From NCBI GenBank assembly GCA_030625815.1, contig DAOUQF010000008.1, positions 49,146-113,145 of the forward strand: a stretch of 64,000 bases of DNA, read 5' to 3'. Positions 8,491-16,806 of this stretch are shown here, piece after piece. The position numbers were made by a program, and so were the translations under genes. A model generated the notes under the pieces. The model saw only the letters and a list, made by a program, of their open reading frames with translations, made no database searches and was not told where the DNA came from. Origin of the DNA: Eubacteriales bacterium (lineage in GTDB: Bacteria > Bacillota > Clostridia > Tissierellales > GPF-1). How positions within the stretch are numbered: the stretch's first letter is position 1; every line of letters begins with the position of its first letter.

Positions 8491-9372
8491 ATGGAAGAAA
8501 GAAAAGTGATTGATCCGGAAATTATGAAACGATTAGTGCAGGAACAGCGGGACGAAATTACAGCCCATCATATTTATTTAGACATCGCTGAACTTGTAAA
8601 GGAAGAGGAAAACAAAAAAATTATTCAATGGATTGCTGTCAATGAGAAAAAACACTATGAATGGCTGAAGATCCTGACGGGCAGAGATGTGAAACAGAAT
8701 CGGTGGAAACGAATCTTGTACGTCTGGGTAATTCGAATCTTTGGATTGACCTTTGGGATCAAGCTACTGGAAAAAGATGAGATACGAGAGATGCAGGACT
8801 TTAAGGAGTTGGGTGAAGTATTTCCTGGATTTGATGAGATCTTATTGAACGGAGAACGGCGGGAGCAGGAACTGATCGATATGATCGATGAAGAAAGGTT
8901 GCGCTATATGGGTTCCGTGGTGCTGGGTCTCAATGACGCATTGATTGAATTGACCGGGGCGTTGGCGGGATATACCTTTGCCTTTCAGAATACAAAATTG
9001 ATTGCGGTTACCGGTTTGATTACAGGAATCAGCGGTTCTCTTTCCATGATCGCCAGTCAATACCTTTCCTCCCGTCATGAGGGTGGACGTGATGCGGTTA
9101 AATCCATGCTCTATACGGGGTCGGCCTTTGTGATTACGGTTATTGCCATGGTGTCGCCATTTTTCTTGATTCAAAATCCTTTTATTAGCCTGATGGTTAC
9201 CTTCAGCGTCGCGATCTTTATTATTATGATCTTTAATTATTATATTTCGATTGCCAAGGGATATTCCTTTCGAAAACGTTTTTTTGAAATGGCAGCCATT
9301 TCCTTGGGCGTTGCGGGGATTTCATTCTTGATTGGCGTTTTTATCAAACGCTATATTGGCCTCGATATTTAA
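8491..9372 (+). CDS. MbfA-like ferritin-VIT iron exporter, copy 1
   Basis: A 293-residue fusion. Residues 1-90 form a ferritin/rubrerythrin-like helical domain with Glu and His candidates for a di-iron site (EQRDEITAHHIY, NEKKHYEWLK). Residues about 139-293 form a VIT1/CCC1 transporter (MGSVVLGLNDALIELTGALAGY, then several membrane spans). MbfA-type proteins are thought to export or sequester iron or manganese, with the ferritin-like domain as sensor or oxidase. A close paralogue lies 2 kb downstream at 10491 with a near-identical C-terminus. A GAGGAG ribosome site precedes the ATG. Confidence 0.85.
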   Translation: MEERKVIDPEIMKRLVQEQRDEITAHHIYLDIAELVKEEENKKIIQWIAVNEKKHYEWLKILTGRDVKQNRWKRILYVWVIRIFGLTFGIKLLEKDEIREMQDFKELGEVFPGFDEILLNGERREQELIDMIDEERLRYMGSVVLGLNDALIELTGALAGYTFAFQNTKLIAVTGLITGISGSLSMIASQYLSSRHEGGRDAVKSMLYTGSAFVITVIAMVSPFFLIQNPFISLMVTFSVAIFIIMIFNYYISIAKGYSFRKRFFEMAAISLGVAGISFLIGVFIKRYIGLDI

Positions 9373-9389
9373 GCGAGTTATATGACTTG

Positions 9390-9415
9390 GAACCCAGTCG
9401 AAAGACTGGGTTCTT
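9390..9415 (+). terminator. Hairpin after MbfA copy 1
   Basis: GAACCCAGTC, loop GAAA, GACTGGGTTC is a perfect ten-pair stem at 9390-9413. It is followed only by TTG and not a long T-run, so termination may be partial and the oxidoreductase gene may be read through. Confidence 0.55.
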
Positions 9416-9485
9416 GCATGCTACGGATTTCTTGCATTTAGGGGTATGAAAATAAAGTGGAATCGATTCAGATTGGAGGAATTGG

Positions 9486-10478
9486 ATGAAGGCAATTATA
9501 GCAAGTAAATATGGCCCTCCTGAGGTTTTGAAATTGCAGGAAGTGGAAAAACCAGCTATCAAAAAGGGTGAATTGCTGATCCGCGTGCATGCGACGACGG
9601 TAACGGCGGGAGATTGTGAAATTCGTCGGTTCGAAATGCCGATTCTCTTGTGGCTGCCCCTGCGGATTTATATGGGGGTTCTCAAGCCGAAATGGATTTT
9701 GGGGACGGAAGTGGCTGGCGTGATTGAGGCCGTTGGAGAAGGATGTTCGCGATTTCAAGTGGGGGATCCGGTAACGGCATTTATGGGGTTTCATTTTGGC
9801 GCCTATGCGGAGTTTGTGAGTCTCCCTGAGAAGGGGATGATCGTCAAGAAGCCGGATGGCATGAGTTTCGAAGAAGCGGCTGTGATTCATATTGGAGGAT
9901 TGAACGCCTTGGGATTTTTGAGAAAGGCAGGCATCAAGAAGGGAGATCGCGTCTTGATTTACGGTGCATCGGGAAGCATTGGAACCTTTGCGGTGCAATT
10001 GGCGAAGATTCTCGGTGCCGAGGTTACCGCGGTTTGCAGCGAAAAGCATAGATCTGTGATTCAATCCATTGGTGCTGATTTTGTGATCGATTATACAAAG
10101 GAAGATTATGCCGCTCAGGACAAGCGCTATGATTGCATTTTTGATACGGTTGGGAAAGACGGCTTGTTTCACGGCTTGCGAGTCGTAAGGCAGGGGGGCG
10201 TTTATGCGCAGGCGAGCCCCAAGTTTTTGCATACGATTCTTGCCCCGTGGATCTCTTTGTTCGGGAAAAAGAAGGTCTTGTTGACTCCAACGGAGGAGAA
10301 AATATCTGATTTGGAGGAGTTGAAAAGATTGATCGAGGCAGGCAAGCTTCGATCGGTGATGGATCGCGTCTATCCCTTTGAGCAGATGGCGGAAGCGCAT
10401 CGTTATGTGGAGGAAGGGCATAAGAGAGGGAATGTAGCGGTTGCGGTGCAATCGATAGAGACGAAGGGAAAGGCTTGA
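9486..10478 (+). CDS. Zinc-independent MDR oxidoreductase (quinone reductase-like)
   Basis: A 330-residue medium-chain dehydrogenase/reductase. An N-terminal GroES-like domain carries the QOR-type pattern (TTVTAGDCEIRR; no catalytic-zinc Cys-His set is evident). The Rossmann fold is marked by YGASGSIGTFAVQLAKILGA near residue 159, which fits NADPH binding. It is likely an NADPH-dependent reductase of quinones or enones. GGAGG lies six bases before the ATG, and the second MbfA copy starts 12 bases after its stop, so the two are probably co-transcribed. A link to iron or redox stress is inference from position. Confidence 0.8.
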   Translation: MKAIIASKYGPPEVLKLQEVEKPAIKKGELLIRVHATTVTAGDCEIRRFEMPILLWLPLRIYMGVLKPKWILGTEVAGVIEAVGEGCSRFQVGDPVTAFMGFHFGAYAEFVSLPEKGMIVKKPDGMSFEEAAVIHIGGLNALGFLRKAGIKKGDRVLIYGASGSIGTFAVQLAKILGAEVTAVCSEKHRSVIQSIGADFVIDYTKEDYAAQDKRYDCIFDTVGKDGLFHGLRVVRQGGVYAQASPKFLHTILAPWISLFGKKKVLLTPTEEKISDLEELKRLIEAGKLRSVMDRVYPFEQMAEAHRYVEEGHKRGNVAVAVQSIETKGKA

Positions 10479-10490
10479 AAGGAGAAAGAC

Positions 10491-11372
10491 ATGACGGGAA
10501 TGCAAAAGTTTGATCCGGTGTTATTGGATCGGCTGGCTGCGGAGCAACAGGATGAGATCACGGCACACTACCTATATCAAGATATTTCGGCTTTTGTGAA
10601 AGATGAGGAGAATCGGAAAATTATTGAACAGGTTGCGGCCGATGAATGGAAGCATTATGAGCAGCTGAAGGCCTTGACGGGAAAAGAGATGAAACCGCAA
10701 AGAATAAAGCGGATCTTTTATTATTGGGTGATTCGGATTTTTGGATTGACCTTTGGGATTAAGCTCTTGGAAAAAGGAGAGTCTCAAGCCATTAATGAAT
10801 ATGGAGAGGTGGGAGATCAGATCCCGGGGATGGATAAGATTTTGCTGGATGAAGAACGGCATGAGCGGGAACTAATCGATATGATCGATGAGGAATGGCT
10901 TCATTATATGGGATCCGTTGTCTTGGGATTGAATGATGCCTTGGTGGAATTGACGGGTGCGCTGGCGGGATACACCTTCGCTTTTCAAAACACGCGGCTG
11001 ATTGCATTGACGGGATTGATTACAGGGATTAGCGCGTCCTTTTCCATGGCGGCCAGCGAGTATCTTTCAACCCGTCAAGACGGGGGAGATAATGCGGTCA
11101 AGTCATCGATCTATACTGGAGTTGCGTATGTGTTTACCGTAATGTTTTTGGTGCTTCCCTTTTTGATCCTTGAAAATCCATTTCTTGCTTTGGGATCAAC
11201 CCTGGCCATTGCCGTGTTGATTATATTTGTATTCAATTACTATATTTCCGTGGCAAAGGATTATCCGTTCAAGAGACGGTTTTTTGAAATGGCGGCAATT
11301 TCACTCGGAGTTGCGGGAATTTCATTTTTGATTGGTGTTTTGATCAAGCAATATATTGGCGTCGATATTTAA
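10491..11372 (+). CDS. MbfA-like ferritin-VIT iron exporter, copy 2
   Basis: The same length and architecture as the protein at 8491. A ferritin-like helical domain (AAEQQDEITAHYLYQ, ADEWKHYEQLK) is followed by a VIT domain with MGSVVLGLNDALVELTGALAGY and the shared ending AAISLGVAGISFLIGV. It differs mainly in the N-terminal domain and the linker. It lies 12 bases after the oxidoreductase gene with its own AAAGGAG site. The two copies look like an ancient tandem duplication with the MDR gene between them. Different metals, triggers or oxygen levels would explain keeping both, but this is inference. Confidence 0.85.
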   Translation: MTGMQKFDPVLLDRLAAEQQDEITAHYLYQDISAFVKDEENRKIIEQVAADEWKHYEQLKALTGKEMKPQRIKRIFYYWVIRIFGLTFGIKLLEKGESQAINEYGEVGDQIPGMDKILLDEERHERELIDMIDEEWLHYMGSVVLGLNDALVELTGALAGYTFAFQNTRLIALTGLITGISASFSMAASEYLSTRQDGGDNAVKSSIYTGVAYVFTVMFLVLPFLILENPFLALGSTLAIAVLIIFVFNYYISVAKDYPFKRRFFEMAAISLGVAGISFLIGVLIKQYIGVDI

Positions 11373-11378
11373 AGAACA

Positions 11379-11405
11379 GGAGTGTTCCTGCAGCAGGAGC
11401 ATTCC
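11379..11405 (+). terminator. Hairpin after MbfA copy 2, no T-run
   Basis: GGAGTGTTCCTG and CAGGAGCATTCC pair at ten of twelve positions, the rest being G-U, around a CAG loop. The lack of a T-run makes it a weak terminator or an RNA-stability element. Confidence 0.45.
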
Positions 11406-11477
11406 TGTAAATGGGTAAAAGTGTTACTGCGTTGTTGAGAAAGCAGAGAGAATAAAAATCGTGAGGGAGTGAGTGCG

Positions 11478-12404
11478 GTGAATGAGAAACGAATTTATGG
11501 TCCTGTGCCATCGCGAAGGCTGGGGTTATCCTTGGGGGTCAGTCCGATTCCGAACAAGGCATGCAATTATTCATGTGTGTATTGTCAGCTGGGACGAACC
11601 AATCGAATGACGAATCAGAGAGAGGATTTCTTCAAGGTAGAGGAGATCCTTGCGGAATTCCAAGCCAAGATCGAAACGGGTTGTCAATTTGATGTGGTGA
11701 CGATCGTTGGCGAGGGGGAACCAACATTATACGCGCAGTTGGAGGAATTGATTCTTGGATTAAAACAGATCACCGACCGGCCCATTGCGGTGATAACCAA
11801 TGGCGCGCTTTTGTATGACGGTGATGTTCGAAAAGCCTTGAATCAAGCGGATATTGTGCTGCCTTCTTATGATGCGGGAGATGAAGAAACCTTTGTTGCG
11901 ATCAATCGCCCGATTGGCTCGATTCGCTATGGCGATGTGGTAGAAGGGCTGCGGCGATTCTCTCGCGAATATCAAGGACAATTATGGGTGGAAATCATGC
12001 TGGTTCGCGGATTGAATGACTCGGATGAGCAGCTGGCGAAGCTCAAGGAAGGTTTGAAGGAGATTCGACATGACCGTGTTTATGTTAATGCGCCAATTCG
12101 TCCGCCGGCTGAATCATCGGTACAAGAGCCGTTGCCGGATCGCATAAAGGAGGCCGTTGCGGTTTTGGGTGGGATCTCGATCGATCAATTGGTATCGGAA
12201 GGGTTTTACAGCGAGGAATTCGATCATTTGAAAGCCGTGTTGAATATTATTCAGCGGCATCCGATGAATCAACATGAAATTGCGCACTTTCTTCAAACGA
12301 GAGACTGCGAGAATCCGGCGCTTATCTTTGATGAGCTGGCGAAGGATCCACACGTAGAAGGTGTTTTCTATAAGGGATATACGACCTATCGAATCCGAAA
12401 ATAA
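11478..12404 (+). CDS. COG0731-type radical SAM protein
   Basis: About 308 residues with the radical SAM cluster motif CNYSCVYC (CxxxCxxC) near residue 32 in the family context YGPVPSRRLGLSLGVSPIPNKAC. This places it in the COG0731 group, whose best-known relatives are tRNA wybutosine-type enzymes. Bacterial members lack a known function. The C-terminal third has a helical, winged-helix-like region. Two GTG starts are possible, at 11469 and 11478; GAGGGAG at 11463 best fits 11478. It is followed by its own terminator. Confidence 0.8.
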   Translation: MNEKRIYGPVPSRRLGLSLGVSPIPNKACNYSCVYCQLGRTNRMTNQREDFFKVEEILAEFQAKIETGCQFDVVTIVGEGEPTLYAQLEELILGLKQITDRPIAVITNGALLYDGDVRKALNQADIVLPSYDAGDEETFVAINRPIGSIRYGDVVEGLRRFSREYQGQLWVEIMLVRGLNDSDEQLAKLKEGLKEIRHDRVYVNAPIRPPAESSVQEPLPDRIKEAVAVLGGISIDQLVSEGFYSEEFDHLKAVLNIIQRHPMNQHEIAHFLQTRDCENPALIFDELAKDPHVEGVFYKGYTTYRIRK

Positions 12405-12417
12405 CAATAGCGGAATG

Positions 12418-12446
12418 GAAAGGCTTGAGCGAATCGAGCCTTTTTT
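12418..12446 (+). terminator. Terminator after radical SAM gene
   Basis: AAAGGCT and AGCCTTT pair with an inner TGA/TCG loop stem, followed by six Ts. Confidence 0.85.
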
Positions 12447-12487
12447 CTTGTTGCGCTTGAATGATTATGATAAATTTTATTTTGTTT

Positions 12488-12515
12488 CAACTTTTTTTGG
12501 AGTTGATGAGTCTAA
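12488..12515 (+). promoter_or_regulatory. SigmaE-like (ECF) promoter ahead of the ECF sigma gene
   Basis: CAACTT at 12488-12493 and GTCTAA at 12510-12515, 16 bp apart, match the AACTT / GTCTAA form of ECF sigmaE-class promoters. The sigma gene starts 23 bases after the -10-like box, so autoregulation is likely. Confidence 0.55.
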
Positions 12516-12537
12516 TGGGTGAAAGGGGATTTACTCG

Positions 12538-13038
12538 ATGTCGACAACCGGATTAAATCATTTTTTATTAATCGAATATATCAAGACCCATCAAGAGCAG
12601 TTTTACCGTATTGCCTATTCCTATGCGAAAAATCAGCAGGATGCCTTGGATATTGTGCAGGCATCTGTCGAGAAGGCGTTGCGCGCTTCGAAGGGAATCA
12701 AGGAACCGAAATATATTTCGACCTGGTTTACTAGGATTCTCATCAATACGAGCATTGATTTCTTGCGAAAACGCAAGCGGGAGGTGCTGACGGATACCAT
12801 GGAAGAGTGGATTGGAGGGAAAACGGAAGAACGAGAAGAAAACTTGGATCTTTATGAAGCCTTGGACCGCCTGCAGCCTGAAGAAAAGACTCTTATGATT
12901 CTTCGATACTTCGAGGATCTTCGGTTTCAGGATATGGCGAAAATTATGGATATGAATATCAATACGGTGAAAACGCAGACCTACTCCATCATCAAAAAAC
13001 TGCGAATTCAAATGGAATGCGAGGTGAATGGTAAATGA
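12538..13038 (+). CDS. ECF-type RNA polymerase sigma factor (SigV-like)
   Basis: A 166-residue sigma factor with only regions 2 and 4, as in ECF sigmas. Region 2 runs from about residue 14 to 85 (QEQFYRIAYSYAKNQQDALD, then TWFTRILINTSIDFLRKRK). Region 4 covers about 110-160 (LQPEEKTLMILRYFEDL; helix-turn-helix MDMNINTVKTQTYSIIKKL). Its stop overlaps the start of the anti-sigma gene in an ATGA. The partner is RsiV-like, so the trigger may be lysozyme or envelope stress, by analogy only. A sigmaE-like promoter lies just upstream. Confidence 0.9.
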   Translation: MSTTGLNHFLLIEYIKTHQEQFYRIAYSYAKNQQDALDIVQASVEKALRASKGIKEPKYISTWFTRILINTSIDFLRKRKREVLTDTMEEWIGGKTEEREENLDLYEALDRLQPEEKTLMILRYFEDLRFQDMAKIMDMNINTVKTQTYSIIKKLRIQMECEVNGK

Positions 13039-13865
13039 CGGAGCATAAGAGAAAGTATCAAGACATTAAAATTCCAGAGGAGTTGAACCGAATGATCAAT
13101 CAAACGATAAGAAAAGAACAGCAGGAACGGAATCGGAGAAAGCGGCAAACAAGATGGATCGCGGCAGCTGCGGTACTTGTTGTGTTTGTTACGCCGTTAA
13201 ATATCAGTCAGGGATTCGCGGATACGATGGCGGAAATTCCAATCATCGGACAGATCGCCAAAGTGCTCACCTTCCGAAGCTATACGGTTGAGAGTGAAGA
13301 ATTGGTTGCGGAGGTGACGATTCCGGAAGTTGCGGAATTGAACAATCAAGCATTCGAGGATAAAATCAATGCCTTGATCCAGGAAAAAGTGGACCAAACT
13401 TTGGCGACCGCGCAATTGCGCGCGGAAGAAGACCGGCAGGCATATTTGGAAACCGGTGGTACGGAAGACGGGTATGAGGAACGCAAGACGGAAGCGAAAG
13501 TGGACTATACGGTTTATGCGAAGAGCGAAGACGCCCTATCGTTTATGCTGTATTCCTATGATTCCATCGCTGCGGCTTATGCGGAGTATTCCTATTACAA
13601 TCTCGATGTGAAAAACGATCGGGAGTGGAACTTGCAGGATTTGCTCGGTGAAGACTATGTTGCCGTGATGACGGATCAAGTAAAAGCGCAGATGAGCGAA
13701 CAGGAAGACATTATGTTTTGGGAAGAGGTGGCGCTGTCCGACTGGAAAGTGCGAGAGGATATCGACTTTTATATCAACGGGGAAGGACGAGTCGTTGTTG
13801 TATTTGACAAGTATGAGCTTGCAGCTGGATATTTGGGACGCTTGGAATATGAAATTGTAAAATAG
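13035..13865 (+). CDS. RsiV-like membrane anti-sigma factor (DUF3298)
   Basis: A 276-residue protein. A charged cytoplasmic N-terminus (residues 1-40, binding the sigma factor) precedes one membrane segment near 42-60 (WIAAAAVLVVFVTP). An extracytoplasmic part of about 210 residues ends in a DUF3298 domain (DREWNLQDLLGEDY, NGEGRVVVVFDKYELAAGYLG). This is the layout of RsiV, which holds sigmaV until lysozyme binds and signal peptidase cuts it. The four-base overlap with the sigma gene supports a matched pair. The lysozyme ligand is not proven here. Confidence 0.8.
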   Translation: MTEHKRKYQDIKIPEELNRMINQTIRKEQQERNRRKRQTRWIAAAAVLVVFVTPLNISQGFADTMAEIPIIGQIAKVLTFRSYTVESEELVAEVTIPEVAELNNQAFEDKINALIQEKVDQTLATAQLRAEEDRQAYLETGGTEDGYEERKTEAKVDYTVYAKSEDALSFMLYSYDSIAAAYAEYSYYNLDVKNDREWNLQDLLGEDYVAVMTDQVKAQMSEQEDIMFWEEVALSDWKVREDIDFYINGEGRVVVVFDKYELAAGYLGRLEYEIVK

Positions 13866-13870
13866 CAGAG

Positions 13871-13899
13871 AAGGTTTCGCTTGAGGGCGAAGCCTTTTT
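13871..13899 (+). terminator. Terminator after sigma/anti-sigma operon
   Basis: AAGGTTTCGC and GGGCGAAGCCTT pair imperfectly, followed by five Ts. Confidence 0.8.
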
Positions 13900-13977
13900 G
13901 GTATAGTAAAGAATAAGAAAAATGACAGGAAAGGAAATGCTTTAACAAGAGCTTAAATCAGAAAAATGAGTCATAAG

Positions 13978-14011
13978 AAAGAATCTGTGCATTTGTGCGG
14001 ATTCTTTTTTT
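13978..14011 (+). terminator. Second terminator just upstream of the metal-efflux promoter
   Basis: AGAATC and GATTCT with inner GCA/TGC form a stem followed by seven Ts. It ends nine bases before the -35 of the ArsR promoter, so it would insulate that promoter from read-through. Confidence 0.65.
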
Positions 14012-14019
14012 GATTCAGG

Positions 14020-14048
14020 TTGACAGATGCAGGGCATGGCGATATAAT
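14020..14048 (+). promoter_or_regulatory. SigmaA promoter of the metal-efflux operon
   Basis: TTGACA at 14020-14025 and TATAAT at 14043-14048 with a 17-bp spacer, a consensus promoter. Confidence 0.9.
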
Positions 14049-14058
14049 TTGGTTGAAC

Positions 14059-14078
14059 ATATGAGCATGTATTCATAT
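14059..14078. promoter_or_regulatory. ArsR/SmtB-type operator
   Basis: ATATGA at 14059-14064 and TCATAT at 14073-14078 with 8 bp between form the imperfect 12-2-12-like palindrome bound by SmtB/CzrA/CadC repressors. It begins 11 bases past the -10 and so covers the transcription start region, which fits repression. Confidence 0.85.
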
Positions 14079-14099
14079 GAAAACACAGGAGGTGTTCTC

Positions 14100-14444
14100 G
14101 TGGAGTCAAAATGTTGTGTGAATCAAGAGAACGTTGATATAGTACGTGAGGAATTGTATACAGATACTGAGATTGCAGAGATTGCAGATTTGTTTAAAAG
14201 CTTGGGGGATCCAACGCGGATGCGGATTGTTGCAGCCTTGCGGATTCGGGAATTGTGCGTAGGGGATTTGTCGGCTTTGATGGAAATTTCGCAGTCGGGG
14301 GTTTCGCATCAATTGAGGCTGTTGAAACAGAAGCGGATCGTCAAAAGCCGTCGAGACGGCAAATTGATCATGTATTCTTTGGATGATCAACATGTAGTCG
14401 ATATCATAAAAATTACAGCAAATCATGTGCGACACGAGGAATAG
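14100..14444 (+). CDS. ArsR/SmtB family metal-sensing repressor
   Basis: About 114 residues from the GTG at 14100, which follows GGAGGTG at 14088. An upstream in-frame start at 13995 would lie within the promoter and is rejected. The winged helix includes GDPTRMRIVAALRIRELCVGDLS and SQSGVSHQLRLLKQKRIV. Near the C-terminus the pattern D-x-H-x10-H-x2-H is complete (DQH...NHVRH), which is the alpha-5 zinc-type site of SmtB/CzrA. An N-terminal CC pair and the Cys of ELCVGD may form a second, alpha-3N-like site. It should release the operator on Zn, Cd or similar metals and induce the downstream ATPase. Confidence 0.9.
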   Translation: MESKCCVNQENVDIVREELYTDTEIAEIADLFKSLGDPTRMRIVAALRIRELCVGDLSALMEISQSGVSHQLRLLKQKRIVKSRRDGKLIMYSLDDQHVVDIIKITANHVRHEE

Positions 14445-14453
14445 GGGGACAAA

Positions 14454-16796
14454 ATGATTGTATTGCGATTGGAAGGATTAAATTGCGCCGGTTGCGCGGG
14501 GGAAATACAGACCTTGGTGAATGGCATGGATGACGTGAAGGATGCCAAGGTGAATTTGGCGATGCAAAAAATAGAGATTGATGCGGCGACGGATGCAGGA
14601 GAAGCTGTCATTGCGGAGACGACCAAGATCGTTCAGGAATTGGAGCCCCATGTCAAGGTGTATCCCATCGATCAGAAACGACAAATTACATTGTACTTGA
14701 ATGGTCTTCATTGTGCGGGCTGCGCGGCTAAGATTGAGGCGGCGCTGCAAAAACATGAAAAGCTCTCGGATGTCAGTTTTAGTTTTGCCATCAAGCGACT
14801 CCAGTTTCAAACCAATGTTGAGAAGGCGAAAATACAGCAGATTATTCAAGGGGTGGTGGATCGAATCGAAGAGGGCGTCATTGTTGAAGACTCGCCAAGC
14901 GACAAGAAGAATTTGGTTCAATTGCTGCCCAATGACATAACGGATGGCGGAGAGCTTGTTGTGGAATCGGAAGAATCATTTTGGATGAAGTTGATCAAGA
15001 AACATGGAAAAACCATTTTGGGTTCTGGGTTGCTCTTCGCGTCGATTGCCCTTTCTCTGCCGGAAATCATGCGATTGATTGGCTATATAGGTGCCTATCT
15101 TTTAATCGGTGGCGACATTGTCGTACGGGCGGGAAAAAACCTGATGCGAGGGCAATTGTTTGATGAAAATTTTTTGATGACCTTGGCTACGGTGGGGGCG
15201 TTTGCCCTGGGAGAATATACAGAAGCTGTGGCGGTCATGTTGTTTTATAAGGTTGGCGAAGGATTTCAAGATTACGCGGTGGATTATAGCCGTAGAAGCA
15301 TTCAGTCTTTGTTGAATATCAAGGCGGAATATGCGAATCTAATGGTCAACGGAAGCACGAGAAAGGTGATCCCGGATGTTTTGTCCCTCGATGATATCAT
15401 TTTAATTCGAGCGGGCGAGAAGGTCCCGGTTGACGGGGTGGTTGTAGTCGGTCAGTCCACCATGGACACTTCTGCCTTAACGGGTGAAAGCATGCCGAGG
15501 CGGGTGGAAAAAGAGGATGAAATCCTAAGCGGAGCAATCAACTTGGATGCCAGTCTGACGGTTCGGGTGACCAAAACCTTTGAGAACTCTACGGTTGCAC
15601 GGATTCTTGATATGGTAGAGAATGCCACGAGCAAAAAAGCGAGAACCGAGCAATTTATTACGAAGTTTGCGCGGATTTATACGCCAATCGTGGTTGTCTC
15701 GGCCGTTCTACTGGCTGTTTTGCCTCCACTGCTGGGGATTGGCGATTTCCGCGAATGGGCATCGCGCGCATTGATTTTTCTTGTGATTAGTTGTCCTTGT
15801 GCCCTTGTATTAAGTGTGCCATTGGGATTCTTTGGCGGTCTTGGTGCTGCAAGCCGAAGGGGAATTTTATTGAAGGGCGGCAATTATCTGGAAGCGTTGA
15901 ATCAGATTGATACCTTTGTGTTTGACAAGACGGGAACCTTGACGAAAGGAAATTTCGAAGTTCAAGGAATAACGGGCGATCAAACCCTGAAACTGGCAGC
16001 AATGATGGAAATCCACTCGACCCATCCCATCGGTCAATCCGTTTTGAAAGCATATGGAGAGGATCAGGTGTTGGAATCGGTTGAGGATGTTAAGGAAATT
16101 TCGGGAGAAGGCTTGGTTGGTCGATTCGGGGAGAATCGCCTGTTGGTTGGAAACGAGAGACTGATGAAGCGTTATGAAATTGATGGTGCTGATTCTGGAT
16201 ATGTGGGAACCATTGTTCATGTCGCACTGGGTGGTATCTATCAAGGCGCCATTCAGATTGCAGACGAGATCAAGCATGGTGTTGAGGATCTGGTGGAAAA
16301 ACTCAAAGCGAATGGAGCAAGCGAGGTTATTATGCTGACGGGGGATCAAAGGCATATCGCGGAAGAGGTAGCTAAAACTTTGAAGATTGATCGCGTATTC
16401 AGCGAGCTTTTGCCGCAGGATAAAATGATGCATGTGGAAGCCTTGATCGCAGAGGGAAAAAAAGTCCTCTTTGTAGGAGATGGAATCAATGACGCCCCCG
16501 TTTTGGCAAGAGCTGATCTGGGTGTTGCCATGGGCGGTTTGGGATCCGATGCCGCGATTGAAGCGGCGGATATGGTTTTGATGACGGATGAACCCATGAA
16601 ACTGTTGGAAGCGAAACAAATTGCCAAGAAAACAAGAAGGATTGTTATGCAGAATATCGTGTTTGCTCTTGGGGTTAAGGGATTCGTTCTCACCTTGGGT
16701 GCCATGGGTATTGCGACCATGTATGAAGCGATTTTTGCCGATGTCGGTGTCGCGTTGATTGCGGTCTTAAATTCAATGCGAATCATGAGGGTGTAA
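14454..16796 (+). CDS. cadA: Zn/Cd/Pb-type P1B ATPase
   Basis: A 780-residue heavy-metal efflux ATPase. Two N-terminal metal-binding domains carry NCAGCA near residue 10 and HCAGCA near 86. After a spacer come the membrane helices, the actuator TGES loop (ALTGESMPRR), the CPC metal-transport motif near residue 446, the phosphorylated Asp in DKTGTLTKG near 490, and GDGINDAP near 675. The ending NSMRIMRV and the CPC context fit the PIB-2 (Zn, Cd, Pb) group rather than copper pumps. It starts nine bases after the repressor gene and shares its promoter. The Zn-versus-Cd preference is not decided by sequence. Confidence 0.9.
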   Translation: MIVLRLEGLNCAGCAGEIQTLVNGMDDVKDAKVNLAMQKIEIDAATDAGEAVIAETTKIVQELEPHVKVYPIDQKRQITLYLNGLHCAGCAAKIEAALQKHEKLSDVSFSFAIKRLQFQTNVEKAKIQQIIQGVVDRIEEGVIVEDSPSDKKNLVQLLPNDITDGGELVVESEESFWMKLIKKHGKTILGSGLLFASIALSLPEIMRLIGYIGAYLLIGGDIVVRAGKNLMRGQLFDENFLMTLATVGAFALGEYTEAVAVMLFYKVGEGFQDYAVDYSRRSIQSLLNIKAEYANLMVNGSTRKVIPDVLSLDDIILIRAGEKVPVDGVVVVGQSTMDTSALTGESMPRRVEKEDEILSGAINLDASLTVRVTKTFENSTVARILDMVENATSKKARTEQFITKFARIYTPIVVVSAVLLAVLPPLLGIGDFREWASRALIFLVISCPCALVLSVPLGFFGGLGAASRRGILLKGGNYLEALNQIDTFVFDKTGTLTKGNFEVQGITGDQTLKLAAMMEIHSTHPIGQSVLKAYGEDQVLESVEDVKEISGEGLVGRFGENRLLVGNERLMKRYEIDGADSGYVGTIVHVALGGIYQGAIQIADEIKHGVEDLVEKLKANGASEVIMLTGDQRHIAEEVAKTLKIDRVFSELLPQDKMMHVEALIAEGKKVLFVGDGINDAPVLARADLGVAMGGLGSDAAIEAADMVLMTDEPMKLLEAKQIAKKTRRIVMQNIVFALGVKGFVLTLGAMGIATMYEAIFADVGVALIAVLNSMRIMRV

Positions 16797-16806
16797 GGGG
16801 GCGGAT

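Noticed and set aside
9468..10505. A 345-codon minus-strand frame opposite the oxidoreductase gene
   Set aside because: It mirrors a full MDR gene, spans its promoter, and has atypical residue composition.
13995..14099. An earlier start for the ArsR gene
   Set aside because: It would place the start before the -35 and -10 boxes; the GTG at 14100 has a proper GGAGGTG site.
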